Shown here piece by piece: positions 39,246 to 48,955 of a stretch of 64,000 nt of DNA. The stretch is from Dickeya chrysanthemi NCPPB 402 (GTDB lineage: Bacteria > Pseudomonadota > Gammaproteobacteria > Enterobacterales > Enterobacteriaceae). Position 1 is the stretch's first letter. Each line of letters opens with the position of its first letter. The position numbers and the translations under genes are program-made. The stretch is taken from NCBI RefSeq assembly GCF_000406105.1, contig NZ_CM001974.1:4377536-4441535 (forward strand), read 5' to 3'. Below the pieces are notes generated by a model that was given only the letters and a program-made list of their open reading frames with translations, did no database searches and had not been told where the DNA came from.

Positions 39246-40565
39246 ATGCCTCGTATTGTTTTTCACCATATTAATAAGTGCGCAGGCACATCGCTGCTAA
39301 AGTATTTGCAAAACCTTTTTCCGTCCGACGAATGTATTTATTTAGAAGAACACTTCGATTGGATGAACGTCGGCGATAGTGAACTTGATCCAAACCGGCT
39401 GGCACGGGCGCGTTTTATTCATGATCCATTCGGCAGTTGGTACTGGTCTGAAAAAATATCAAACGTCGCGACCATATGCTTTTTACGAGATCCGCTGGAC
39501 AGGGTGGTGTCTAACTGGTGGATGGTGCACCGTTGGACTGACGAGGAAGTTGCCGTTATACCTGATGGCGAGCTTATTCGTGATTTGGCCCGCCATGATC
39601 AGGTAGCATTTTTCAGCCACCCACAATGCCAATACATTAACTGGAACCAAATTACCTGCCAGTTGGCCTGTGCACCGGGGGAATACCGCCAAGCCTGGCA
39701 AACGGGTTCCCCCAATAATCCGGACTTCCGGGCTTTCGTGCGGCAACGGGCGGAGAAAACGCTGCGCTCACTGTCTTTTATCGGTTTCCAGGAAGATTTT
39801 AAGCGTTCGTTATCCGCGCTGCAATTATGGCTGTCGCTCCCTCCAGACCAGCCGCAGCCGCTAAATATCCACGCCAGCAAACAGCAAAAGCCGAGCTTAA
39901 GCGAAGAGGCGATAGCCGCAGCCAATCAACTGATTGATCTCGATCGGGAAATCGTTGCGATTGCTCGTGAACTTTACGACGAGCAAATGGCCCGCTTCGA
40001 GGCGACCTATGGCATGGATTTTGCGAGCGCAGCTGAAGACAACTATCACAAGGCGTTGATTCGCCCGGCCGGCTGGACGGTTGTGGACATGTCACAACCA
40101 TTAAACGGCACAGGGTGGCACTGCCGTGAGCAGAATGAACGCAAATTCAGCCGTTGGATGGGTCCGACGCCGACAGCAACCATCGATATTCCATTCCGTA
40201 AGGACCGGGATCTTCTGGTGAGATTTAGGGTCACGAATATACTGTCTGCCCGTCAGGTCGATGAGCTCACCTTGAAAGTTGATGATTACGCAGCCCTCTT
40301 GCATCAATGGTCAGAAAGCACGTTCGTTGTGGTATTTGACGCCGTCATACCACAGCAGGAACTCAACCACGCTAACGACATTCTGCGGCTGACGATTGAC
40401 TGTGCCGAAACGATTACCATGACCACGCCAGGCGATGGTCGCCAGCTCGGTCTTGAGATCTGTGAGATTGAAGTCGGTCCATCGGATGCTTTCATACTCC
40501 AGGCACCAGGTACACCTGCCGCCTCACTCGGTCTGAGGGGTATCGCCTCCAGCAGGAATGATTGA
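39246..40565 (+). CDS. Sulfotransferase-family protein with C-terminal extension
   Basis: 439 residues. The N-terminal half resembles carbohydrate (type 2) sulfotransferases: a PAPS 5'-phosphate loop-like FHHINKCAGTSLLKYL at residues 6-21 and a 3'-phosphate site-like ICFLRDPLDRVVSNWW near residues 77-92. The C-terminal 170 residues look like a beta-rich module of unknown role (WTVVDMSQPLNGTGWHC, IDIPFRKDRDLLVRFRVTN). No signal peptide and no PAPS synthesis genes adjoin it. It stands alone between the two peptide blocks. A glycan is the likely acceptor by family; nothing here identifies it. Confidence 0.72.
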   Translation: MPRIVFHHINKCAGTSLLKYLQNLFPSDECIYLEEHFDWMNVGDSELDPNRLARARFIHDPFGSWYWSEKISNVATICFLRDPLDRVVSNWWMVHRWTDEEVAVIPDGELIRDLARHDQVAFFSHPQCQYINWNQITCQLACAPGEYRQAWQTGSPNNPDFRAFVRQRAEKTLRSLSFIGFQEDFKRSLSALQLWLSLPPDQPQPLNIHASKQQKPSLSEEAIAAANQLIDLDREIVAIARELYDEQMARFEATYGMDFASAAEDNYHKALIRPAGWTVVDMSQPLNGTGWHCREQNERKFSRWMGPTPTATIDIPFRKDRDLLVRFRVTNILSARQVDELTLKVDDYAALLHQWSESTFVVVFDAVIPQQELNHANDILRLTIDCAETITMTTPGDGRQLGLEICEIEVGPSDAFILQAPGTPAASLGLRGIASSRND

Positions 40566-40931
40566 TGTAACGCCATTGCCACACCCACAGGACATTCCCC
40601 CATGCTGCCGCATGGCGCTCACGCCTGTTCTGCCAATGAACAGGCTATCTCGTTTTTTCAACGCCATATCGCACTTTTGTTCACGGAAGATCCTCCAGGT
40701 CGTCGCCAATAGAGCGATACTACACAGAAGATGATTCTGGTAATGTAGTGCTCCTCGAAATGCGGTGCAGGCAAAAACCGACGTCCATAATAATGCTAAT
40801 CGTTAGCCTGACAGCGGAAGAGATATCTCTTTTGCTGTCAGGCATCAATAGTGCCACCACACTTTGCAGATAAGTTGGGTCGTCACAAGCTGACGCCTTG
40901 ATAGCTAAAATCAACCGGAGCCACCTCACAC
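40566..40931. other. Intergenic region between sulfotransferase and D-aminopeptidase-like gene
   Basis: 366 bases at the junction of the two convergent blocks. I see no convincing gene. It contains a GCTAATCGTTAGC short palindrome and the 38-bp palindrome listed separately. Confidence 0.5.
40805..40842. repeat. 38-bp near-perfect palindrome
   Basis: Arms GCCTGACAGC / GCTGTCAGGC enclose a second palindrome AAGAGATATCTCTT, with only a GG/TT mismatch between. No T-run follows on either strand, so a classical terminator is not obvious. It could still end both convergent transcripts or be an operator-like site. Confidence 0.7.
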
Positions 40932-42443
40932 TCACTCACGCCGATACCGCACCACCCGGCTGCGATTAAGCAGCAGCGTCAGGTAGCCGTCTTGTACCAA
41001 CAGCGAGAAGCGTTTTTCCCACGGCCCGTCTTGCACCGTCGCCAGCGCACGGCCATTGCCGAGCGATTGCACAGAGCCGGCGATCGCCGCCGGGCCGGGG
41101 CCCATCACGATACGATCGCCGTCAATCACCAGTTCGCTGCGGGTATCCGGCCAGAGCCAGCGGCCTTGCAGCCGCGCCACGCTATCGTCGGCTTCCACCG
41201 GCAGAAAACGGCACGGCGCGTGGCCGATTTCTCCGGCTATCGCCATGCCGTCCTGCCGTAATTTCATTGGCAGATGGCTGGACAATGACACCGCTACATT
41301 TGGCTCTTCGCCGCGATACAGCGTTTCCGTCGCCCCCAGCCAGCAGGCGCCTGGGCCTTTCACCTCCAGCCAGTGCCCGCCCTGCTCTGCAACATACAGC
41401 CCCGGCGTCAGGTCATGGCCGCGCGTGGGCAGTGGCTGGCCCAGCAGCGCCGACATCACCCGCAGCACACTGTCGTAGGTAGCGACATCTTCGCGGTTAG
41501 CGACCAGCGCTACCCCCGCCTGCGATGCCGGGTCGAGCAGGAAGTAACTCTTGTAACCGGCGTGGGAGCCGCCATGCCCTACCAGTTGTGCCGACCCAAT
41601 GCGGCTGTGCGCCACGCCGAGCCCGTAGCCAGTCACACGGCCATCACGCAGGTAGCGCGGCTGGGACAACCGTGCCAGCACACCCTCACCCGGCCCCTGA
41701 TTCATCAGCAGCGCTTGCAGCCAGACCGTCAGATCGCGCACGCTGCCGGTGACGCAGCCGGAGGTGGACAGATGCAGCCCGGCGCAGGATAACTGCCAGC
41801 CCTGCGGCGATCGCCAGTAGCCCGGCACCAGTCCGGGGACGATATCAAACCAGGTTTCCGGCGCGCTGAGGGCAATCCCCAGCGGCTGGTTGATGTGCCG
41901 GTGCAGCAGGTCGGCAAAATAAATACCTTTGGCTTTCAACGCTTCTTCCACCAGCCGATAGCCGGTGTTGGTATAGGAGATCTCGCTGCCCGCCGGGTAG
42001 TTCAGCTCGCCGTTCTCCGCCAGAAACGCCAGCAGGCTGTCGGCCGGGGTGGCGTTGTACACCGACAACCCCAGCAGCGACAGGCTCTCGCGCACATCCG
42101 GCAAGCCGGATGTCATGTCCAGCGCCTGCCCGATAGTCACCTTGCCGTTTTCGCCGGTCAGTTGCGGCAGATGTTGCTCGAGACGGTCGGTCAACGCCAG
42201 CGCCTGACCGGCGGCGCCCGTCACCAGCGAGGCGAACAGATGCTTGGTGACCGAAGCGAAACGCACCACACTCTGGGTGGTAAACGGGGTATTCTGCGCC
42301 AGATCCGCCAGCCCGCCACAACAGGCGGCGCGGATCTGCTCGCCGTCAAACAGCGTAATGGCGCCGCCCGGCTCGCCGGGTTGATGCCAGGATTGCGCGA
42401 TCGCACGCGCCTCATCAATGGCGCGTTGCCAGTGTAATGTCAT
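40932..42443 (-). CDS. Serine hydrolase of the S12 family, D-aminopeptidase-like
   Basis: 503 residues: an N-terminal penicillin-binding/beta-lactamase fold (about 1-340) with the SxxK nucleophile in FASVTKHLFAS, a YTNTGY (Tyr-x-Asn) motif and HGGSHAGYKS as the third motif. Two C-terminal beta-barrel-like modules (about 345-503) follow. This architecture fits bacterial D-aminopeptidase (DAP) and relatives that release N-terminal D-residues. No signal peptide, so probably cytoplasmic. It overlaps the upstream ABC ATPase gene by 4 bases, tying it to peptide import. An esterase is the alternative. Confidence 0.82.
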   Translation of the reverse strand: MTLHWQRAIDEARAIAQSWHQPGEPGGAITLFDGEQIRAACCGGLADLAQNTPFTTQSVVRFASVTKHLFASLVTGAAGQALALTDRLEQHLPQLTGENGKVTIGQALDMTSGLPDVRESLSLLGLSVYNATPADSLLAFLAENGELNYPAGSEISYTNTGYRLVEEALKAKGIYFADLLHRHINQPLGIALSAPETWFDIVPGLVPGYWRSPQGWQLSCAGLHLSTSGCVTGSVRDLTVWLQALLMNQGPGEGVLARLSQPRYLRDGRVTGYGLGVAHSRIGSAQLVGHGGSHAGYKSYFLLDPASQAGVALVANREDVATYDSVLRVMSALLGQPLPTRGHDLTPGLYVAEQGGHWLEVKGPGACWLGATETLYRGEEPNVAVSLSSHLPMKLRQDGMAIAGEIGHAPCRFLPVEADDSVARLQGRWLWPDTRSELVIDGDRIVMGPGPAAIAGSVQSLGNGRALATVQDGPWEKRFSLLVQDGYLTLLLNRSRVVRYRRE

Positions 42444-43180
42444 GCCGGTTCCTCCAGCGTCATGCTTAAATCATACAGTTCCGCGGTGTGAGGATGATGC
42501 AGGTTGCGTACCCGCAAATCTTCCACACTGAGCTGTTCCACCATTTCACCCTGCTGCATCACGCCGACGCGCCGGCATAGATGCGACACCACCGCCAGAT
42601 TATGGCTGACCATGATATACGTCAGCCTACGCGCCTGGCGCAGGTCCGTCAGCAGGTTGAGAATTTCCGCCTGCACCGACACATCCAGCGCCGAGGTCGG
42701 TTCATCCAGCAGCAGCACTTCCGGTTCGGCGATCAGCGCACGGGCAATCGCCACCCGCTGGCGCTGGCCGCCGGAGAGCTGATGGGGAAAGCGAAAGCGC
42801 GCCGTAGCAGGCAACCCCACCTCTTCCAGCGCCCGGGTGATACGCTGTTCGGCACGATCGAAGCGGTGCACCAACAGCGGCTCATGCAAAATGCGATCGA
42901 TGGTCTGGCGCGGGTGCAGCGATCCGTACGGGTCCTGAAATACCATCTGTACCTGGCGGAAAAAGCTGCGATCCCGCCGCGGCAGCTGTGCCATGCCGCC
43001 AAACTCGATGCGCCCCTGCCACTGGGTATTCAACCCGGCCAGCGCACGCAAAATGGTGGACTTACCGGAACCGCTTTCACCCACCATGCCGAAGCTGCCG
43101 CCGCTCTCCAGCGCGAAAGACACCCCTTTCACCACCTCGATGCCGCCAAAGGCGATACGCAGGTTTTCTACTTTAATCAT
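42440..43180 (-). CDS. Oligopeptide ABC transporter ATP-binding protein (DppF/OppF-like)
   Basis: 246 residues with Walker [11 protein letters not shown]-loop FQDPYGSLHPR, signature LSGGQRQR and Walker [13 protein letters not shown]. Shorter than E. coli OppF/DppF (about 330) because the C-terminal peptide-transporter region is reduced, a form common in nickel/peptide subfamilies. Partner of the DppD-like ATPase encoded 28 bases upstream. Overlaps the D-aminopeptidase-like gene. Confidence 0.93.
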   Translation of the reverse strand: MIKVENLRIAFGGIEVVKGVSFALESGGSFGMVGESGSGKSTILRALAGLNTQWQGRIEFGGMAQLPRRDRSFFRQVQMVFQDPYGSLHPRQTIDRILHEPLLVHRFDRAEQRITRALEEVGLPATARFRFPHQLSGGQRQRVAIARALIAEPEVLLLDEPTSALDVSVQAEILNLLTDLRQARRLTYIMVSHNLAVVSHLCRRVGVMQQGEMVEQLSVEDLRVRNLHHPHTAELYDLSMTLEEPA

Positions 43181-43208
43181 TCATTCCACCCATCATGCGT
43201 TTTCCCCA

Positions 43209-44039
43209 TCACGCTTCCCGCCAGGCCGGGTCGCGCTGCAACACCGGCAGCCGATCGCGCGGGTGTTTCAGCGACGGCAGGCAAGCCAGCAGCCCCTGCG
43301 TATAGGGATGCTGTGCCTGTAACAGTTCACTGGCCTGCAACAGTTCGACTATCCGCCCGGCGTACATCACCGCCACGCGATCGCAAAAGTGCGACACCAG
43401 CGGTAGATCGTGACTGATCAGGATCAGCCCCATGCCGCGCTGCGATACCAGATCGTCGATCAAACACAGGATCTCCGCCTGTACGGTGGCGTCCAGCGCC
43501 GAGGTCGGTTCATCGGCAATCAGCAACTCCGGGTCGGGCGCCAGCATCATGGCGATCATCACCCGTTGCCCCATGCCGCCCGACACCTCATGCGGATAAC
43601 ATTTCGCGACCCGCTGCGGGTCGCGAATGCGTACCTGATTGAGCAGGTCAATGGCGGCGTCCATCGCGGCGCGGCGGCTACCGCCTTTGTGCTCGCGCCA
43701 GGCTTCCGCCACCTGTTGGCCGATGGTCATTACCGGGTTTAGCGAATACTTCGGGTCTTGCAGAATAAAGCCGACCCGCTTGCCGCGAATCTGCCGCAAC
43801 GTTTTCTCGCTGGCACCGCGCAGGTCGATACCGTCAAAACTCAGTTTGTCGGCCTGAACGCGGGCGCTGCCCGGCAGCAACTGCATCAGGCTACGGGCGG
43901 TCAGCGACTTGCCTGAACCACTTTCGCCGACGATGGCAAACTTCTCTTTGCCGACGCTGAAGCTAACGCCGCGTACCGCCTCAACCGTTTCCGTTCGGCT
44001 GGCGAACGCGATACGAAGGTTCTCGATTTCCACCAGCAT
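43209..44039 (-). CDS. Oligopeptide ABC transporter ATP-binding protein (DppD/OppD-like)
   Basis: 276 residues: Walker [14 protein letters not shown]-loop [10 protein letters not shown], signature VSGGMGQRV (one unusual Gly in place of Arg) and Walker [16 protein letters not shown]. The C-terminal peptide-transporter tail ([19 protein letters not shown]) is present but short. Its start lies immediately after the permease stop, so it is translationally linked in the operon. Confidence 0.93.
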   Translation of the reverse strand: MLVEIENLRIAFASRTETVEAVRGVSFSVGKEKFAIVGESGSGKSLTARSLMQLLPGSARVQADKLSFDGIDLRGASEKTLRQIRGKRVGFILQDPKYSLNPVMTIGQQVAEAWREHKGGSRRAAMDAAIDLLNQVRIRDPQRVAKCYPHEVSGGMGQRVMIAMMLAPDPELLIADEPTSALDATVQAEILCLIDDLVSQRGMGLILISHDLPLVSHFCDRVAVMYAGRIVELLQASELLQAQHPYTQGLLACLPSLKHPRDRLPVLQRDPAWREA

Positions 44040-44942
44040 TTAGCGCTCCTTCGGATCCAGCACGTCACGCAGGCCGTCACCCAAAAAGTTGAAGGCCAGC
44101 GAGGTAAGAAAAATGGCGATACAGGGCACCAGCGGCACCCACCAGGCGTTGAACAGGAAACGACGCGCGGTGGCTATCATCGTGCCCCACTCCGGCGACG
44201 GCGGCTGCGCGCCCATGCCGAGAAACCCGAGGCTGGCGGCGGTGATAATGATGGAGCTCATATCCAGCGTCACCCGCACAATCAGGCTCGGCACGCACAG
44301 CGGCATGATGTGGCGCAGAATAATGCGCAGCGGCGCGGCGCCGGTCAGGCGGCAGGCGGCGATAAAATCGGTATGACGGAATTGCAGCGTTTCCGCCCGC
44401 GCCAGCCGTGCATACGGCGGCCAGGCGGTCAGCGCAATCGCCAGAATGGCGCTTTCCACCCCCGGTTTCAGCGCCGCCACAAACGCCAGCGCCAGCACCA
44501 GTCGCGGAAAGGCCAGAAAGATATCGGTCAGCCGCATCAGGATTTTATCCAGCCAACCGCCGGCATAACCGGCGATACAGCCGACCAGCAGGCCGATGGG
44601 CGCGGTCAGCGCCACCACCGCAAGCACCATACCCAGCGTGGTGCGCCCGCCGTAGACGATACGGCTGAACACATCGCGCCCCAGTTCATCGGTGCCCAGC
44701 CAGTGCGCCGCAGACGGCGCGGCCAACCGGTTAGACAGGTTCTGAAAACCGGGGTCGTAAGGGGCCAGCCAGGGTGCCGCCAGCGACAGCAGCATCACGA
44801 CGGCGATGATGATCAACCCTAACACCGCCAGCGGATTGGCGCGAAACCCCAGCCACAGGCGGTAACGCTGCCCCCACACCGCCTGACGGCGCGTGGCGGG
44901 CGTTTCGTCGAGCAACCAGGCTCGTGAGACCAAAAAACTCAT
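44040..44942 (-). CDS. Oligopeptide ABC transporter permease (DppC-like)
   Basis: 300 residues with about six helices, the AHWLGTDELGRDVFSRIVYGGRTTL motif and the EAA loop (TDFIAACRLTGAAPL). The N-terminal cytoplasmic segment includes RRQAVWGQRYRLWLGFRANP. Overlaps the DppB-like permease by 4 bases. Confidence 0.93.
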   Translation of the reverse strand: MSFLVSRAWLLDETPATRRQAVWGQRYRLWLGFRANPLAVLGLIIIAVVMLLSLAAPWLAPYDPGFQNLSNRLAAPSAAHWLGTDELGRDVFSRIVYGGRTTLGMVLAVVALTAPIGLLVGCIAGYAGGWLDKILMRLTDIFLAFPRLVLALAFVAALKPGVESAILAIALTAWPPYARLARAETLQFRHTDFIAACRLTGAAPLRIILRHIMPLCVPSLIVRVTLDMSSIIITAASLGFLGMGAQPPSPEWGTMIATARRFLFNAWWVPLVPCIAIFLTSLAFNFLGDGLRDVLDPKER

Positions 44943-45949
44943 GTTACGCGGGGATCCAAAAGTCGATAGAAAATATCAGCCAGCAGGTTCAGCAGCACGT
45001 AGACCGCGCCTACCAGCAACGTAGCGCCCACCACCGGGTTCATGTCTGCGTTGAGCAGCGCGGTGGTGAGGTATTGGCCCAGCCCCGGCCAGGAGAAGAC
45101 GTTTTCCGTGACCACCGCGCCTTCCAGCAACCCGGCGTAGGTCAACGCCAGTACAGTGACCAGTTGCACCGCCACCGTGGGAAACGCGTGCCGCCAGATC
45201 ACCCGGCGGGACGATAACCCTTTGGCGCGGGCGGTGATCACGAACTCGCCGCTGAGCGCGTTAAGCATGAAGGTGCGGGTCATACGGGTGATGTAGGCCA
45301 TACTGAAATACGCCAGAATCAGCACCGGCTGCACCATGTGCGCCAGTGCATCGCGCAGCGCGTCATAGTCGCGCGCCAGCAGCGCATCCACCGTCAGCAA
45401 CCCGGTCACGTGCGGCACCATATCCTGAAAGAGGATGTCCTGCCGCCCCGGCCCCGGCGCAATGCCCAGCACCGCGTAGAAAATCAACAGGCTGAGCAAC
45501 GCCAGCACAAACACCGGCAGCGAATGGCCCGCCAGACAGATGACGCGGATCACCTGATCGACCCAGCGCCCCTGCCGTACCGCCGCCCACACCCCGAGCG
45601 GAATGCCGACCAGCGCCGCGACGATGATCGCGGCGGTCGCCAGCTCCAGCGTGGCGGGGAAATACCGGCCAATATCGCTAGTGACCGGGTTAGACGTCAG
45701 CACCGAGCGCCCCAAATCGCCGTGCAGCACCTGGTTCAGGTAGTGGCCGTACTGTATCCACAGGGGCTGATCCAGCCCCATTTCCTGACGCACCCGTTCC
45801 ACCACCGCCTGAGGCGCATTGTCCCCGACGGCGGCCAGCACCGGGTCGGTCGGCATAATTCGACCGATGAAGAAGGTCAGTACCGAAAGCCCCAACAGGG
45901 TCAACAATAGGCTGCCGAGCGTACTGCAAAAACGAGTCAGTATCTGCAT
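44939..45949 (-). CDS. Oligopeptide ABC transporter permease (DppB-like)
   Basis: 336 residues from the ATG at 45949 (MQILTRFCSTLGSLLLTLLG), which overlaps the stop of the binding-protein gene (TGATG); the open frame extends 25 residues further upstream without similarity. DppB family features: GLSVLTFFIGRIMPTDP, the large periplasmic insert (GIAPGPGRQDILFQDMV) and the EAA loop (GEFVITARAKGLSSR). Confidence 0.92.
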   Translation of the reverse strand: MQILTRFCSTLGSLLLTLLGLSVLTFFIGRIMPTDPVLAAVGDNAPQAVVERVRQEMGLDQPLWIQYGHYLNQVLHGDLGRSVLTSNPVTSDIGRYFPATLELATAAIIVAALVGIPLGVWAAVRQGRWVDQVIRVICLAGHSLPVFVLALLSLLIFYAVLGIAPGPGRQDILFQDMVPHVTGLLTVDALLARDYDALRDALAHMVQPVLILAYFSMAYITRMTRTFMLNALSGEFVITARAKGLSSRRVIWRHAFPTVAVQLVTVLALTYAGLLEGAVVTENVFSWPGLGQYLTTALLNADMNPVVGATLLVGAVYVLLNLLADIFYRLLDPRVT

Positions 45950-47544
45950 CAGGCTTTCTTCACCTGCTGGTAGGGCACCTTGCTCAAGACCGTCATGGTG
46001 ACGCCGCTGAGATTCTTGCGGCAAGCCAGCGTTTTCTCATCCTGCATCATCAGCGTGAACGGGCTCTGTTCGCGGTGATTGCGTTGCAGAGTTTCATACA
46101 GTGCGATGCGTTTGGCCGGGTCCTGCTCATGCAGCGCCTGCTCGGTCAACTGATTGAATTTTTCGTCCGACCAGTTGCAGCGCCACGCCAGCGTGCGGTT
46201 ACGGGCGCCGTCGCTGTTGTCGGTGTTGATGCAGAAGGCTTCGGCGTTGGAGTTCGGGTCGAAATAGTCAGCGCCCCACGCGGTCAGCGCCAGTTGCTGC
46301 TGGCGGGCGCGCATTTTGGTCAGCACCTGACGGTTTTCCGCCGCAATCAGTTTCACCCGGATGCCGATGGCGGCCAACTGGGTCTGGATCGCCTGCGCGA
46401 TATCCGGGTATGGCTGGGCGGAGTAGTGATCCAGCGTAATGTCGAAGCCATCCGGATAACCGGCGTCTTTCAGCAACGCTTTGGCTTTGGCGACATCCAG
46501 ATGAAACGGGGTATCGTCCAGCGCCGCCGGGAAGCCGCCCGGCAGGAAGCTCTGATGGACTTTGTGCGTGAGCGGCAGAATATTTTTCTGAATACCGTCA
46601 TAGTCCAGCGCCCATTTGATGGCCTGCCACACCTGCGGCTTTTTCAGGAACTCGTTGGCGGTGTTGCACGACAACAGCATCACGCTGGCGATGCTCTGGC
46701 GCACCAGATGGTAGTTGCTGTCGTTCACCAGCGGGCGAATTTGCTCGGTGGTCAGGTTGCGGGCGATATCTACGTCCCCTTTTTGCAGCATCAGCAACTG
46801 GGCGGACGGGTCGACAATGTGCTTGAGCAGCACGCGCTTAAAGGCGTTATCCGCCGGGAAGTGATCGTTTTTCTGCAGGATAATACTTTCGCTGGCTTTC
46901 CAGCTCACCAGCGAGAACGGGCCGGAACCGGCGCTGTTCTGCTTCAGCCACTGGTTACCCAGATCGTTATTTTGCTGGTTAGCCAGCGCGGCTTTTTTCT
47001 GTACGATGCTGCCCACCGGGGCCGACAGGCAATACAGCAGGAAGGTTTCCGCCGCCGGTTTGTCGAGGCTTATCACCAGCGTTTTTTCATCCGGCGCGGT
47101 AACGCGCTGCTCCACGTTGTCTTTGGTAAAACCGAACTGGTTGATGATGAACGCCGGGCTTTTATCCAGCTTGACCGCGCGTTGTAACGAGAAAACGGCG
47201 TCGTCGGCGCTCACCGGTGTGCCGTCGGCGAATTTAGCTTGCGGATTGAGATGGAAAGTGAAGGTCTTGCTGTCGTTGCCGACTTCCCAACTGGCGGCCA
47301 GATCGCCGATCACCTCTTGCGGGTTGGCCGGGTTCGGCATCACCAAACGTTGGTACAGGTTACCGATGATTTCGGTTCCCACCGCCTCAAACCCTTCCTG
47401 CGGGTCAAGACTGGTCATGTTATCAAGCTGCATCGCCATCGCCAGCATCGATGGCGGCGTATCGGCGAACGCGGTGTTCAAATTAAGCCAGGACAAGACA
47501 GGCACGGTAGCACAACCGGCGAGAAAGCGTCTTCTGGTAACCAT
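45949..47544 (-). CDS. Peptide ABC transporter substrate-binding protein, Tat-type signal
   Basis: 531 residues, solute-binding family 5. The N-terminus MVTRRRFLAGCATVPVLSWL is a twin-arginine-like signal (RRRFLAG); the LAGC tetrad resembles a lipobox but lies too close to the N-terminus to be sure. Family landmarks are SWEVGNDSKTFTFHLNPQAKFADGTPV and SAGSGPFSLVSW. First gene of the second importer operon, divergent from the dipeptidase gene across a 200-base promoter region. Confidence 0.92.
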   Translation of the reverse strand: MVTRRRFLAGCATVPVLSWLNLNTAFADTPPSMLAMAMQLDNMTSLDPQEGFEAVGTEIIGNLYQRLVMPNPANPQEVIGDLAASWEVGNDSKTFTFHLNPQAKFADGTPVSADDAVFSLQRAVKLDKSPAFIINQFGFTKDNVEQRVTAPDEKTLVISLDKPAAETFLLYCLSAPVGSIVQKKAALANQQNNDLGNQWLKQNSAGSGPFSLVSWKASESIILQKNDHFPADNAFKRVLLKHIVDPSAQLLMLQKGDVDIARNLTTEQIRPLVNDSNYHLVRQSIASVMLLSCNTANEFLKKPQVWQAIKWALDYDGIQKNILPLTHKVHQSFLPGGFPAALDDTPFHLDVAKAKALLKDAGYPDGFDITLDHYSAQPYPDIAQAIQTQLAAIGIRVKLIAAENRQVLTKMRARQQQLALTAWGADYFDPNSNAEAFCINTDNSDGARNRTLAWRCNWSDEKFNQLTEQALHEQDPAKRIALYETLQRNHREQSPFTLMMQDEKTLACRKNLSGVTMTVLSKVPYQQVKKA

Positions 47545-47603
47545 TAATCCCCCAAGTGTCTGATTTTAAAATAGAATAGAAGATATTTTTTTCTTTCTGC
47601 GGC

Positions 47604-47633
47604 TTGACAGACATCGCGGGCGCTGGCTTAAAT
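47604..47633 (+). promoter_or_regulatory. Candidate promoter for dipeptidase gene
   Basis: A consensus TTGACA at 47604-47609 is followed after 18 bases by TTAAAT, a plausible -35/-10 pair reading towards the dipeptidase gene and ahead of the palindromic site. Confidence 0.4.
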
Positions 47634-47670
47634 GGTGACGCGGTGAACAAAATTTCTCCGCCTGAATATC

Positions 47671-47687
47671 TGCACCAGTAAGGTGCA
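47671..47687. promoter_or_regulatory. Palindromic site in divergent promoter region
   Basis: TGCACC-AGTAA-GGTGCA is a perfect 6+5+6 palindrome between the divergent binding-protein and dipeptidase genes. It has the T-N11-A form typical of LysR-family sites, and a LysR gene lies downstream of the dipeptidase. It would sit in the dipeptidase leader, about 57 bases before its start. Confidence 0.55.
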
Positions 47688-47744
47688 AGTCAGGTTCCAT
47701 CTCAGAAAATCATTTTCTTTCAATCCAGTATCGGTACTTCATCC

Positions 47745-48827
47745 ATGTCAGATTCGCCTGTGTCAGACAAGCCGCTTGAACATCACGCCGCGCTCCCTGT
47801 CTTTGATGGTCACAACGACGTGCTATCACGCCTGTGGCGGCTTCATCGCGATAATCCGACCGATGCCTTCCTCAATGGTCCGTCGCAAGGTCATATTGAC
47901 CTGCCCCGGATCCGGCAGGGCGGATTCGCCGGCGGCCTGTTCGCCACCTACGTTCCCTCGCCCAGAAGCGATGCAACATCCATACCAGATAGCAACGTTT
48001 CATTAACCACGCCGACCATGGCGCAGGCGCGTGACATCAGCTTCTGGATGCTGGCCACCCTGTTGCGCCTTGAAGCGGAGTCTGCCGGGCAACTGCGGGT
48101 ATGCCGCACGGTAGCGGAGATTCGCCGTTGCATGGCGGACGGCGTGGTGGCGGCGGTGATGCACATTGAAGGCGCCGAGATGCTGGATGCCGAACTGGAC
48201 CTGCTGGATATTCTTTACGCCGCCGGGTTGCGCAGCCTGGGGCCGTTGTGGAGCCGACCGAATCTTTTCGGTCAGGGAGTGCCCTTTCGCTTTCCTTCTT
48301 CGCCGGACACCGGCGACGGCCTGACCGAAGCCGGGCTACGGCTGGTACGCGCCTGCAACGCCAAACGCATTCTGGTGGACCTCTCCCACATGGATGAAAA
48401 AGGCTTCTGGCAAACGGCGGCGGTTTCCGACGCGCCATTGGTGGCCAGCCACTCCAACGCGCACGCGCTGTGCGCCCAATCGCGCAACCTCACCGACAGC
48501 CAGCTGGCGGCGATCCGCGAGCGCGACGGGTTTGTCGGCGTCAATTTCGGCACCGCCTTCCTGCGCGCCGACGGCCAGAAAGACCCGTCCGCCACGGTGC
48601 AGGAGATCGTCCGTCATGTGGAGTATCTGCTGGAAAAATTAGGGGAAAATGGCGTCGGTTTCGGTTCCGATCTGGACGGCACCACCCTCCCCGCCGACCT
48701 GAAAGACGTGGCGGGTTTCCCCATTTTGGTGCAGGCGCTGGCCGAACGCGGCTACTCACGCACTCTGTTGGAGAAAATCTGTTACGGCAACTGGTTGCGG
48801 GTGCTGGAAGCCACCTGGGGAGAATAG
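47745..48827 (+). CDS. Membrane-dipeptidase family (M19) dipeptidase
   Basis: 360 residues of the renal-dipeptidase family, a zinc amidohydrolase fold that cleaves dipeptides and accepts D-residues at the C-terminal side. Metal motifs are visible: FDGHNDVLSR (HxD), MHIEGAE (bridging Glu), SHSNAHA and GSDLDGT. No signal peptide, so it is cytoplasmic here. Divergent from the second peptide importer, which presumably supplies its substrates, and followed by the LysR regulator. Confidence 0.93.
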   Translation: MSDSPVSDKPLEHHAALPVFDGHNDVLSRLWRLHRDNPTDAFLNGPSQGHIDLPRIRQGGFAGGLFATYVPSPRSDATSIPDSNVSLTTPTMAQARDISFWMLATLLRLEAESAGQLRVCRTVAEIRRCMADGVVAAVMHIEGAEMLDAELDLLDILYAAGLRSLGPLWSRPNLFGQGVPFRFPSSPDTGDGLTEAGLRLVRACNAKRILVDLSHMDEKGFWQTAAVSDAPLVASHSNAHALCAQSRNLTDSQLAAIRERDGFVGVNFGTAFLRADGQKDPSATVQEIVRHVEYLLEKLGENGVGFGSDLDGTTLPADLKDVAGFPILVQALAERGYSRTLLEKICYGNWLRVLEATWGE

Positions 48828-48955
48828 CAGGCGGGCGCGGGTTTGCCGCTATCCGGCGGCATTTTCAACAATATGGCGTAGATCTTGCTTATTTATACGT
48901 TGGATCGCGCTCAACGGAGCCGGTCGCGAACACACCACAAAACAGGACTCAGGTT

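Noticed and set aside
48470..48955. Long upstream extension of the LysR gene
   Set aside because: It reads through the dipeptidase gene in another frame with an Arg-rich, alien composition; the LysR domain starts cleanly at 48956.
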